A stretch of 64,000 nucleotides of DNA from contig NW_022204082.1 of the NCBI RefSeq assembly GCF_007655135.1, forward strand, positions 1 to 64,000. The letters are read 5' to 3'. This DNA is from Punica granatum. Lineage: Eukaryota; Streptophyta; Magnoliopsida; Myrtales; Lythraceae. Positions 1 through 10,084 of this stretch are shown in pieces. Every line of letters begins with the position of its first letter. Position 1 is the first letter of the stretch. The translations under genes and the position numbers were made by a program. The notes beneath the pieces are model-generated. The model had not been told where the DNA came from, did not search any database, and worked only from the letters and a program-made list of their open reading frames with translations.

Positions 1-165
1 CACACCCGTGCCCGTCGCCTAGCACGCCTGCACCCGTCACCAGCACCACAAGCGCCCGTCATCGAGCACGCCCGTGCCCACCAGCGCCCGTCATCGTGCC
101 CGACGCCCGTCACCGTGCTTGACCGCGCCCGTGCACATCCACCACCCTTGCACCCGAATATCCTT
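1..165 (+). repeat. End of GC-rich tandem array in the family-2 LTR
   Basis: Degenerate units built on CGCCCGTCACCAGCAC-like words. They correspond to the right end of the larger array at 50429-51420 and are followed by the same single-copy sequence starting CCCGAATA near 151. Confidence 0.8.
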
Positions 166-2949
166 TTAAGGGTTCCACCGAGTCACCCAACCCTCAAACA
201 CTTCCCGACTCTTTCCTCGTATTCCGAGGCTAGGTAAAACATTTTCGACTTAGAGGAGTTAGGGCTTTTTATATTCTTGCATGGCTATGGAGTATTATGG
301 TGTTTCATGCATGTTTCACTTGCAAGATTTAATTTTTATATGCAATTTTATGTTATATTATGCATGTGCACTATCTTATGACTTGCTACCATGTCGGAAA
401 AGGGCTTGGATCATCGTAAAGAAGACTATCCCGACCCGACTATGGCAATTAATTATCGGCCAACTCTCTAAATGAGAGGGTTGAGACTTAAATTGCTCTT
501 TTCGGGTTAAGATCGGTCTCCTTAGCCTATTCAAGTTAGTTTCCTCCGAGTTTGTTTTATCATTATTGCATGCATGAAGCCGGTGTTATTTTATCCTTTT
601 CCTTAGTTAACACGTTTGTGAATGTTTGTATGTTTAAATGAGCTAAACAAATCGTGATAACGCCGGCTTTTGTTAAAAAGGAGTGCTATTTATCACAGTT
701 GATGTTTGAGCATGCGAAAAATAATTAAACCACGATTAGGAAATCATTTGTGACTCGGATAGAGCCATGAGAACCTTCGGCCACCTTTCATAAGATGAAG
801 CCGAGGGCTTCTTGGCCTTCCTTGGGTCAAGAATGAGTTCCTTATCTCAAGTTTAATGCGTTTATCGGATGGTGTTGAATTTTTTACTTCAATGTCTTTA
901 CGATTCCTATGTTAAAGTATCATGTAAAGACTCTTTTAAACGAAGCATGCATGGATTCGAGTATCGATGACTCATTCGGGTCCATTCGGTTACGAGGGTA
1001 GTTTCGGTCATTGGACCAAATTATCCTCGATCCTTATGGAATCGTGTTGGTCGTCGAATCACGAATTGTTTTCACAATTAATGCATTCGGCACAACCCCT
1101 AAGCATTAATTCCACAAACGGGTTAATCGGGACGCTCACATGATTAAACCCACTTCACACTGATAAAGTTTACCCGAATTGGACATTAACTGATAACTCG
1201 CATCGACGAGTCGTCAAAGGACGTTGGTGCCCTTTTCAAACTTATCAATTTCAAAACCCGAAACGCGCGGTCCGATATAGCATGGACGTCTAAAAAGGGC
1301 TTTTGTGTCTCAACTTGAGTTTTTACCTGATTCTAGGTAGCTTAGGTCACGATACAGAAGATCTTTCTAGATCAATTCCGGGTAGATCGACCGGTTCCTT
1401 GGCTTTTCCGGGGTTCTTGCACAACCCTGGATGATCCAGGGATTTGGTTGACACCGGCTACAGGCCGAGGTGGCCCGCACTGCGATGTTTTCCCCTTTTC
1501 TGAGAACAATTTTCAAATAAAGGGCAAAATCGTCTTTCACAATTCAGCGACACCCTTAGGGTTAGCATGACAGAAACACTACGTACGGGATAAAGGGCTG
1601 TTACCTGTTCAGGCGCAGGTTCATCTGCATAGCCTTTTCTTATCTAACTGATGAGTTTCTGTTATCCTAACATAGACTCGGGTAACTAGAATGGTTATCT
1701 CTGTCAGAAAACATCGAAATGCCGATTAACCTTTCACTCGACCTAACCAAACACTAGATAATGGTTAGGAGGAATTCTAGGTTCCAAATCTAGAGTCAAA
1801 ACACGAGTTTGGTTAATTCAGTGGTAATTCAGTGTCACAATACATAACAACTGTAAAAGCAATCCCACACACCTGAGATTTGACTCTCTTGTCAAGTTCT
1901 CAAAACAAAGCCGAATGCTAAAACGTTGGCACATGTTGATTGTTTAGCATATGACATTTGCTTGCAAAAACACCCCTGGGTTAATAATCTGTTAATTCAC
2001 GTAAACACGACAATAACAAACACTTTGTCTGTTATTAACATGTTGCGTGTTATTTTTCCGCACCTGTTTGCCATGTGGGTCGAGCCTGATCCCTAGGCCG
2101 AATAATATTAGGGTTCAACGCCCTAATCATCGAGCACAGGGTCCAACACCCTAATCAACACTCACAGGGTCCAACGCCCTATTCAGTGAGAGCGTCCATT
2201 GAATTTCATTCTTCGTCTTTTCTTTTCCCTAAACTCACGGTGAGTTAGAGTGGAATAATAACCGAACGCGAAACGACTGGAATTCGACCCTTTTGTAATT
2301 TGTATTTATTGTTTTGAGAGCATTGTAAGGATTCTATTTGGTGCATTTATTCTGTAAGAATTCAGTCGGTGAGCGAACGGTCCGAGAGTCGAATTAATCG
2401 AATCGGTTTAATGCTTGCCCAGACACAAGTAAATCCAAGATTTCGTGGTTCTGGTTCACGCAGGGATTCAACCTCCATGGTTCGATGAACTGTAACGCAA
2501 GATTGTGAACCAATTCCCTGACATATAGGTTTACTTCTTTCCCGGCTTCCCAACCGACATCGTTTGGTTCATCGAATCTCCGGTGTCAAAACGTGCGAGC
2601 CGAGTGCAGCTTAATTCACGCGGTAAATAATAAAACATGCAAGCCTAGCAAACCAGAGGACCGAAAGGGCGTGCGGGATATAGGCCCGCATGTAACATGA
2701 ACCCCCGAACACGGACTTTCCGGTTCCGCACAGATCAATGCCTTAACATCAAACTAGGTGTTCCATACCCCTAGACCCGGGTAACTTATCCGCCCTCGAC
2801 CTTCGGGTCGTAAAATGATAAGTGGCGACTCCTTCTCTCACGCGTGTCCGACGCGCGTCCCCACGGGAAGGTGGACGTTCCGACCAAGCCGCGCGATCCA
2901 AAAGCGCGCAATGCGGGCCCCGACGAGAGTCCACATTCGGGTCCGTACA
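1..2949 (+). mobile_element. Family-2 LTR, 5' part outside the window
   Basis: This stretch is colinear with 51290-54223 in the family-2 LTR of element D and ends with the same LTR terminus (GTCCGTACA at 2941-2949). No PBS follows. The next bases are the pol gene of element C, so this is a solo LTR or the 3' LTR of a full element. The bases after it, GGCTC (2950-2954), are the expected right-hand 5-bp target duplication; the left copy is off the window. Short reading frames inside it, such as 281-475, are not conserved genes. Confidence 0.9.
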
Positions 2950-3650
2950 GGCTCGACGAAGACAGTCTAGTGCCAGAGATAGAAGAGAGTTTGCACCGCC
3001 TCGAGGATCGCCAACTCACCTCTGTCGAGCCAACGGAAGAGATTAATGTGGGCACCGAAGACGAGCCGCGCAACTTAAAGATTGGCACGGGTCTCGACAC
3101 GACGCAACGTGCTCGAATGATCGACTTCCTGACAAGATACCAAGAAGTCTTTGCTTGGTCCTACGCCGACATGCCGGGTCTAGACCCGTCGATCGTAAAG
3201 CACTTCCTCCCGCTAGACACTGAGAAGTTCCCGCCCAAGCGGCAACAATTGCGACGGCAACGGGCAAGCCTCCTTCTCCGCATCAAGGAGGAGGTTGTCA
3301 AACAGATCAACGCGGGCTTTCTCGAGGTCTGTAACTATTTCGAGTGGGTGGCAAACATTGTGCCGGTGGAAAAGAAAGATGGAAGAGTTCGAGTCTGCGT
3401 TGACTATCGGGACCTCAACAAGGCCAGCCCCAAGGACAATTTTCTCTTGCCCCACATCGACATACTAGTCGATAACACGGCGCGCCACGCCCAGTTTTCT
3501 TTCATGGACGGCTTCTCCGGATACAACCAAATTCGGATGGCCGAGGAAGACAAGATCAAGACGACGTTCACTACCATGTGGGGAACCTTTTGTTACCAAG
3601 TCATGCCTTTCGGCCTCAAGAACGCCGGGGCAACTTACCAGAGGGCTATG
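2950..3650 (+). pseudogene. pol: pol of element C, first part (pre-RT linker and N-terminal reverse transcriptase)
   Basis: The frame is open from the family-2 LTR boundary to the nest boundary. It encodes the linker (DEDSLVPEIEESL), the RT entry region (FAWSYADMPGLDPSIV, FPPKRQQLRRQRA), the conserved VDYRDLNKA block, FMDGFSGYNQI and MPFGLKNAGATYQ. Translation would then run into LTR sequence and stop. The gene resumes in the same frame at 38346 with the segment that leads to the catalytic YVDD. The gene is cut at both ends by insertions, so it cannot be expressed as one product. Confidence 0.95.
3646..3650 (+). repeat. Target site duplication CTATG, left copy
   Basis: CTATG at 3646-3650 is repeated at 38341-38345. 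The two copies flank the minus-strand LTR termini (TGTGCGTACC at 3651 and GGTGCTGACA ending at 38340). Removing one copy and the insert restores the reverse transcriptase reading frame of element C. Confidence 0.97.
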
Positions 3651-4410
3651 TGTGCGTACCCGAATTTCATCTCGTCGGGGCACGCATGCGCGATGCCTAT
3701 GCAACGCGGCTTGGGAGTGTCCACCTTCCCGGGGACGCGCGACGGACGCACGTGAGAAGGAGTCGCCGCTTGCCATTTTACGACCCAAGGGTCGAGGGCC
3801 GGCAAGTTACTCGGGTCTAGGGGTACGGGGTACACCTAAATGCTAAGGCAATGGTCTTACGGAACCGAAAATTCCGAATTCGGGGGTTCTATTACATGCG
3901 GGCCTATATCCCGCACGCCCTTTCGGTACTCTAGCTTGCTAGGCTTGCCGTTTTGTTTATTTGCCGTGTGATTTAGGGTCGCACTTGACTCGCCCGTTTT
4001 GACACCGTAAAGTCGATGGATTGATCAAGTTGGACCGAGAATTCGAAAGATGAGTAGGCTTGTGCATCGAGGAGTCGGTTCACTATCTTAGCTCTACAGT
4101 TCATCGAACCGTGATGGTCGAATCCCTGCGTGAACCGAAGCCACGAATATCCGAGTTTACTCACCCTTTGGTAACGATAGACCAATTTGACCGATCCGGC
4201 ACTCGGACCTCTTGCTCGCTGATCGGGGATCCTTACAAATACACGAATGAACATACAAATAGAATTCTCGCAATGTTCTCTCAACTAATTACAAGGTATA
4301 ACTGAATAAGTAAATGGATCCCGATCGGTTTGCATTGGGCCAATATTCCGCTCCGGCTCACCGAGTGTTTTGAATAACCGATGAACAAATTAAGGCAACG
4401 CGGGCTTAGG
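3651..4410 (-). mobile_element. Remnant of element A 3' LTR (its last 760 bp)
   Basis: It matches 33449-34208 of A's 5' LTR with about 20 differences counted by eye over 760 bp (around 2.6 percent). The match breaks after GCGGGCT at 4410, where the sequence switches to leader sequence in the opposite orientation. This junction is the deletion breakpoint. Confidence 0.93.
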
Positions 4411-4469
4411 ACATTGCATTGATTTGATTCTTAAAACGTTAAGTCGGCATCTCCTCCATTTAGGTAAGG

Positions 4470-5933
4470 ATGGACCGCCCGGCTCCCGGTCTTAGGCTCG
4501 AAGCAATCACGCCGCCAAGGCAAGACATAATGCGAATCTGGAGGACTCTCCGGCCGGTGGACCACGCATTCATCCAGGACATCATCGGGGACGTGGTCAT
4601 GCTCACCGAGACTCCGGTAGACTGGATCTTCTTGAGGACTGCCACCGAATTTTGGGATCCCGAGCGCGCAGTATTCAACTTCCAGGGGACAGAGTTAGCT
4701 CCTACGATCGAGGAGTACACAGCACTCATCCAGAGGCCCACACCCACGACCCAAGGCATATTCAGACCCAACCTATTCACAACCGTCCAGGGTCAACTCT
4801 CCACTCTTCTCCGCATACCCGCTCAAGATATCCACGAAGAGCTTCATCAGAGGTGGGATCAAGGCATCAGGATTGCGTGGCTCTCTGATTGGACATTCCT
4901 CCGCGCAATGACGCCTACTACGGCTTCCTATCAGCGCGATGCTTGCCATGGATTCCTGCTCTTGGTCTTTGGCACCCTCCTGTTCCAGTACTCGCCGAAC
5001 CTCATCGACGGGGCTATAGCCCAAGTCGTCCTCCAAGCGGTAGGAGGCCATAGTTATGTGGAGGCTTTGTTAGCCGAGACCGTTCGGTCTCTTGACTATG
5101 TTAGGGAGGTTCGGCGTGGAAGGATGAGAGGATCCCCGCACTTGCTACAGATTTGGCTTCTAGCTCATATCCGCCCGTTCTGCTCGTCACATCCGTTCTC
5201 CTACATCGCCGACGAGCGCTCGCTGATCGAATGCTTGGCGCCGGTCATCCCACCTCCCGAGCACAGCTTCTCGGAATGGAGGCACTTTTGGCGCGAGCTG
5301 ACGCCCTCACGGTTCCTTTGGGTCGCCCGATGGAATCCCGGCGGCCCCATGATCACGGGATGTCCCGGAATTGTGGGAGTTCCCCTCCTCAGCCATTTGG
5401 GGAGCACCCTTATATTTCCCGGCCGAGTAATCAGACAACTCGGCGGCCTACAGGACATTCCCGTCGAGGCGGACCGCCTACCTTTCTGCATCCAATGGGC
5501 CGACTCCACGTCCACGGCCCCCGATAGATTCCTACAGATTCGGGAGATCCGCCGTCAGCGGGATGCTAGCACCATACAGCGCCTGTACTTCCCCGAGCAC
5601 CCCACCGACGAGGAGCGAGCATTTTTTGCCACCTCAGCATACGTGGCCCGGTTCTACTCTCAAAGATCGACACCACCACAACGGCCTCAGGCCGCCCCGA
5701 CTCCCCGCGCTACATCCACCCTCGCCCCCGAAGCCGAGTGTTCTATCCAAGCGGCCATGCACGCGGAGCTACGGGCCGTCAGGGAGGAACGAGATAGGCT
5801 CCGTTGCGAGCTTGTTGACTCCCGCGCAGAGGTCGCGGACTACAGGGAGGTTCCGACACAGCTGACTCGAGCACGTGCCCGGGTCGCACACTTAGACCGG
5901 GAGATGGCCCGCTTGGACGCGGAGTTGGATTGA
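4470..5933 (+). CDS. ORF1 protein of Ogre-like element B, DUF7745-like, function unknown
   Basis: A 487-residue intact frame starting with MDRPAPGLRLEAI directly after the conserved leader; the minus-strand copy in A starts at the same Met. An extra ORF between the 5' LTR and gag is a hallmark of Ogre elements. Residues 1 to about 395 form one globular region with blocks such as TATEFWDP, ELAPTIEEYTALIQRP, YQRDACHGFLLLVFG and GGHSYVEALLAETVRSLDY. I recall these from plant proteins annotated as DUF7745, but I could not search. Residues 395-420 are Pro/Thr/Ala-rich. The last 65 residues have heptad-like charged and leucine spacing (RAVREERDRLRCELVDS) and probably form a coiled coil. There is no signal peptide or membrane segment. 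No catalytic motif is recognised, and a structural or RNA-binding role in the particle would be a guess. Confidence 0.85.
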   Translation: MDRPAPGLRLEAITPPRQDIMRIWRTLRPVDHAFIQDIIGDVVMLTETPVDWIFLRTATEFWDPERAVFNFQGTELAPTIEEYTALIQRPTPTTQGIFRPNLFTTVQGQLSTLLRIPAQDIHEELHQRWDQGIRIAWLSDWTFLRAMTPTTASYQRDACHGFLLLVFGTLLFQYSPNLIDGAIAQVVLQAVGGHSYVEALLAETVRSLDYVREVRRGRMRGSPHLLQIWLLAHIRPFCSSHPFSYIADERSLIECLAPVIPPPEHSFSEWRHFWRELTPSRFLWVARWNPGGPMITGCPGIVGVPLLSHLGSTLIFPGRVIRQLGGLQDIPVEADRLPFCIQWADSTSTAPDRFLQIREIRRQRDASTIQRLYFPEHPTDEERAFFATSAYVARFYSQRSTPPQRPQAAPTPRATSTLAPEAECSIQAAMHAELRAVREERDRLRCELVDSRAEVADYREVPTQLTRARARVAHLDREMARLDAELD

Positions 5934-6291
5934 GTACACAAGAGGGCGCGCAACCTCGCCCATTCTTAGGATTAGTAGGCGCACTCATTTTTGACCTCGC
6001 TCGGACCCACGCCACTTTCGAGCGGCCACCGAGCGCAAAGGGATGTCGGCTTTACGTTTATGTTCCTTTCTTTTCTTCCGAATGTTCTATTTTGTAAAAC
6101 CATGGAACTTGGAGCCAATCAATGTAATGACATTAGTGTTTTGAAAGCTCATGCATCTCATACATTTTGTCATTTTACTTAATTCCGCACTTATCATTCG
6201 AGTTATCGGTGTCTGTCCTTATGCACCCTTGGAATGCAGGTGATTACCACTGGCGTCCCACCACCGCTACCCGACTCGTCAACGTCTCAGG
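5934..6291 (+). other. ORF1-gag spacer of element B
   Basis: 358 bp without a conserved frame. It contains a pyrimidine-rich stretch around 6060-6090 and the block GAACTTGGAGCCAATCAATG (6106-6125), which recurs in A (minus strand near 31480) and, diverged, in non-coding element D near 54840. A possible splice acceptor (GGAATGCAG, ending at 6240) lies before the gag start. That is only a suggestion. Confidence 0.55.
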
Positions 6292-8162
6292 ATGGCAGAA
6301 GGAGATCACGTTGATGTTTCCGAAGAGGTCAACCCTTCGGTCCCGACCCTTTCTCAACCACCGCAGACACACCGCCCCGCCGCCTCTCACCCTGCAGGCG
6401 TACTCCACTCCCGGTGTATTCCAGTGCCCTGCCAACAACTTCCCGCCCCCGGCGTCGTCGGGAGCGCCTCTGCCACCGGCCTCACCAACTTCCACCGCCA
6501 CGAATGACCAAGCCCGCATCGCGGCCCTCGAGGGTACGGTCAACCAAATGGCCACTAACATGGCAGAGCTACTCGCTCTGCTCAGAGGACCGAACCGGGC
6601 CTCTTCGAGCTCCACACCCCCACCGGGACCAGGGCCAACAGTCGATCCAACCCCGGGGGCTCCACCAACCCAAGCCCCGGAGAATGTCATGGCTCCCGCA
6701 CCACCAACGCTGTATACGTCCACGATTCACCCCTTTACCAGTCAACTCCCGCTGCCACCGGCCCCTTCGGTAGTCCCTCTTCCGCCGGCTACCTTCCTAA
6801 CCTCGGAGCACATCTTGTCTGCACCTCCACCAGTTTCCATACCGGCTCCGGCTATGACCTATGCGGTACCCCCACCGACGGTTTTCTTGACACCCACCGC
6901 CTTTCACGAACCAGGAACACCGACCCACGCGGCCCAATTCGCTTCACCGACACACTTCTTCCCTGAGGCTGACGCCGAACAGGAGCGTAGGTTGAAGCGA
7001 ATGGAGGAAACGATACGGGCCCTGCAAGCGAACGATGTTCGTCCCGACGCCCGCTATGGCGACTGTAGCCTATTCCCGGGCATGCGTCTGCCCCCGAAGT
7101 TCAAGGTTCCAGAGTTCAAGACCTATGAAGGCACGACGGATCCGCGCCACCACCTCCGCCACTACCGAGGGAAGATGCTGTAGTATTGGGAATACGAGGA
7201 ATTCGTCATCCACTCCTTCCAGGATAGCCTGTCAGGATCGGCCCTCGATTGGTTCATGTCGCTGAAGGCCGAAGACATCCCAACGTGGGAGGACCTCTCT
7301 CGGAAGTTCACCGACCAATACCGGTATTGCGCAGAAATGCCTCCCACCCTGTTGGAGCTAAGCACCAAAGAGATGGCGAGGGGCCAAAGGTTTAAGAAGT
7401 ATGCTGCCAAGTGGCGGGCCCAAGCAGCAAAGCACATCCCTCCGATCAGCGAGGCGCAACAGATCCAATTGTTCCACTCCACGCTGAGAGGAGTGTACTA
7501 TTCACACCTGTTAGCGCACACTTCGTCGTTCTCCGACCTCATTGAGGCCGGAAAAAGTTGGCTTTGGGCATCAAGCTCGAGAGGATGGAGGACCCCGCCA
7601 GCAAAGGAGATGAGTCGTCGAAGAAGGTCCCCACGACATCATCATCTTCGAGCGGGGAGAAGGGGAAAGGAAGTTACGGTGAATACCGTCAACACGGCCC
7701 AACAGGCCCCTCAGCAATATTCGATGAACTATGCGGTGGTGCCTCCCACGGCTCCCTCTTATGCCCCGCAAGCATCTCAATATCGGCCCCAAGCCTCTAC
7801 CCAACCAATCTACTATTCCGCACTACCGCCTCCACCCCTACCTTGCGGTGTCGTCGCCCGTTGTCCACCACTATACTCCTGCTCCATCTCCAGCTCCTCA
7901 ATACCAACCTCCGAGTCCTAGGACTTCTCAGCCGACACAGCGGACCCTTCCCCCGCAAGCTCAATAGGGCGGCACAGCACAACCGCGACCCCGCCGACAA
8001 TACCCGGCCCTGCCGGTTCCGCTCTCCCACATCTACCGGCAAATTCGAGATAAGATCGGGACAATAGCGCCCGGCCCAAGCTTCAATCCAACCATCCAAG
8101 ATCAAAGCAAGCAGTGCGAATACCACCGGGGGGCACCAGGACACACCCTGGACACTTGTTGA
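6292..8162 (+). pseudogene. gag: gag of element B (capsid and nucleocapsid), broken
   Basis: The start is the Met of MAEGDHVDVSEEVNPSVP, shared with A (minus strand 31309). In order it encodes a Pro/Ala-rich N-terminal region, a short coiled coil (EQERRLKRMEETIRALQ), the Retrotrans_gag capsid domain (FKVPEFKTYEGTTDPRHHL, later EMARGQRFKKYAAKWR), another Pro/Gln-rich stretch and a degenerate zinc knuckle, CEYHRGAPGHTLDTC (C-x2-H-x5-H-x4-C), at about 8116-8160. Comparison with A shows a frameshift near 6410, TAG for Gln at 7181-7183, a 1-bp loss near 7557, a compensating shift near 7668, a 1-bp gain near 7845, TAG for Gln at 7965-7967 and TGA for Trp at 8160-8162. It cannot make Gag. Confidence 0.9.
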
Positions 8163-8165
8163 AGA

Positions 8166-9860
8166 TTGAGGGAGAGGATCCAAGAGATGATCGATGCGAA
8201 GGGGCTCGTATTCAATGCTGTAAAGCCCCCGAACGTACAAGCTAATCCTCTCCCCGACCATGGACCGGCTCCGGGGCCCTCCATCAACATGATCACCATA
8301 TGCACATCAGGGGAGGGCGAAGGCGAGCAAGGTTGTTCCTCCCCCTTCGTGATCGAGTACATACCCGCAGAAGCTGCAGTTGGGTTCACCGGGATTGACG
8401 CACCGCCTGCCCCGCTCGTCATAGATATTCCCGCCCGAGAACCATACTCGGACGACAAGGTCCCCTGGACCTATGAAGGGGGTGTCGGGAGTCTCGAGCA
8501 ACAATTCGGCGTCATGGGCATAACCCGCTCGGGACGGCTATACAAGAACCCGGCGACCACCGACAAAGGGAAGGCGCCCGCTACTGAAGAGGAGATGAGG
8601 CCTAGGACCCTACTTACTCCATCCAAGAAGGTGATAGAAGAGGAGGCCGAAGCCTTCATGAAAGTCATCAAAGCGAGTGAGTATAAGGTGGTAGAGCAGA
8701 TGGCCAAATCTCCGGCCCACATCTCGTTGCTCGCCCTCCTACTCAACTCCGAACCTCACAGGGAGGCCCTCATGCGGGTCCTGACGGCTGCGCAAGTCCC
8801 CAAAGGGACGCCCCCGGACCGGATAGAGGAAACCATCAACTCTATTTTCTCCAACACCATCTCGTTTTCGGACGATGAGCTCCCCTCTGAAGGATGCGCG
8901 CATTTCCGGGCACTGTACATCGTTTGCAAGTGCAACAATCATATCGTGGGCCGGGTCATGATCGACAACGGTTCCGCGCTCAACGTATGCCCGGTGACCA
9001 CTTTGAAGCAGATGAATGTGGATCTCAACCGCATCCGCCCTAGCAAAACAGCGGTCCGAGCCTTTGATGGTTCGAGGAGAGAGGTGAACGGGGAGATCGA
9101 CCTCCTCATAGATATCGGCCCATGCTCCTTCAGCGTCACATTCCAAGTGTTGGATATCCCGAATGCCTTCAGTCTACTCCTTGGAAGGCCTTGGATTCAC
9201 TCGGCCGGCGCCATTCCGTCCTCGCTACATCAGAAGGTGAAATTCATCGTCGAGGAAAAGATCATCACGGTCAAGGGGGAGGAGGATTACGCCATCTACA
9301 AGGAGACGGCGGTTCCCTACATCAGCGTCGGGGACGACGAAAACTTACCCTTCCACTCCTTCAGGACCATCTCCGTTATTCGGGATTACGGAGAGGTCGG
9401 GCCGTCCCGCACCGACCGCATGATAGGGAAGGTCCTTTTGCGCCACAATTACATTCCCGGCACCGGCCTTGGGGCGCGAGGACAAGGAATCAAGCGCCCC
9501 ATTGAAGTTGAAGTGTACAAGCACAGGAGGGGACTTGGCTTTCGCCCCTCCTGCCATGAAATCGTTGAGGCCCGCCGGGGCAACCATCTCCACCGCCTCG
9601 CCACGCATTATGGTAGGCTCAACAGGGGCATCCCAGTCCCTCCGCTATCGCACTTTTTCCCGGGACCTCCACTCATCATCGGGAGCACCTCTGACGGCCC
9701 TTCCTCGGACTTCGACGACACGACCGACGCCTTGCCAACAGTGTACGCCGTCACCGAGGAGATTCCTTCAGGGGTTCACATCCACCCGGCGCAGGAAGAC
9801 GAGGAGCTTAACAACTGGACCTCAGTCCTGCGCTATTCGGCTGTGATCGCCGATGTGTAA
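8166..9860 (+). CDS. Aspartic protease and G-patch region of element B (C-terminal part of Gag-Pro)
   Basis: Open frame of 564 codons after the last gag stop; the Met at 8166 is only the first Met after that stop, not a true start. Residues 1-200 are a linker. The retropepsin-like protease follows: VMIDNGSALNV has the catalytic Asp at about residue 267 (codon 8964-8966), and LLLGRPWIH is the second family signature. From about residue 418 comes a G-patch-like segment (MIGKVLLRHNYIPGTGLG, then KHRRGLGFRP). The C-terminal tail (ELNNWTSVLRYSAVIADV) is preserved in A. The stop at 9858-9860 is inside the intron's 5' splice site, so the spliced RNA reads on into pol. Confidence 0.88.
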   Translation: MRERIQEMIDAKGLVFNAVKPPNVQANPLPDHGPAPGPSINMITICTSGEGEGEQGCSSPFVIEYIPAEAAVGFTGIDAPPAPLVIDIPAREPYSDDKVPWTYEGGVGSLEQQFGVMGITRSGRLYKNPATTDKGKAPATEEEMRPRTLLTPSKKVIEEEAEAFMKVIKASEYKVVEQMAKSPAHISLLALLLNSEPHREALMRVLTAAQVPKGTPPDRIEETINSIFSNTISFSDDELPSEGCAHFRALYIVCKCNNHIVGRVMIDNGSALNVCPVTTLKQMNVDLNRIRPSKTAVRAFDGSRREVNGEIDLLIDIGPCSFSVTFQVLDIPNAFSLLLGRPWIHSAGAIPSSLHQKVKFIVEEKIITVKGEEDYAIYKETAVPYISVGDDENLPFHSFRTISVIRDYGEVGPSRTDRMIGKVLLRHNYIPGTGLGARGQGIKRPIEVEVYKHRRGLGFRPSCHEIVEARRGNHLHRLATHYGRLNRGIPVPPLSHFFPGPPLIIGSTSDGPSSDFDDTTDALPTVYAVTEEIPSGVHIHPAQEDEELNNWTSVLRYSAVIADV

Positions 9861-10075
9861 GACTTATCTATGTATGAGATGTGTCCCGCGTGTCGGCGTA
9901 GCCGTAAGCCACACGACGGAAGGGGGAACTCTGTTATGGCTTCATGATCCATACTATTAATGAATTCCCTATATGCATTTTTTGAATCCTTGTCTATTCC
10001 ACTCTCCCTTCCTTGCTCTTTTATTCATGTCATTCTAAATTTTTCTTTCTAAGACGATTCCTTCAAATTCTCCAG
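9857..10075 (+). other. Ogre-type intron between protease and reverse transcriptase, element B
   Basis: The donor is GATGT|GTAAGA at 9857 and the acceptor TTCTCCAG ends at 10075, preceded by a T-rich tract (TTTTTCTTTC, 10039-10048). The intron is 219 nt and phase 2. Joining the exons keeps the frame (Ala-Asp-Val followed by Leu-His), skips the protease stop codon and leads into the pol frame at 15053 once the solo LTR is ignored. Element A has the same borders with a 214-nt intron. Ogre elements are known to carry an intron here. Confidence 0.85.
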
Positions 10076-10079
10076 GCTC

Positions 10080-10084
10080 CACCT
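10080..10084 (+). repeat. Target site duplication CACCT, left copy
   Basis: CACCT before the solo LTR, repeated at 15053-15057. The uninterrupted site in A (minus strand) reads GGCTCCACTCGAATCC, which confirms the insertion point nine bases into pol exon 2 (10076-10084). Confidence 0.95.
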
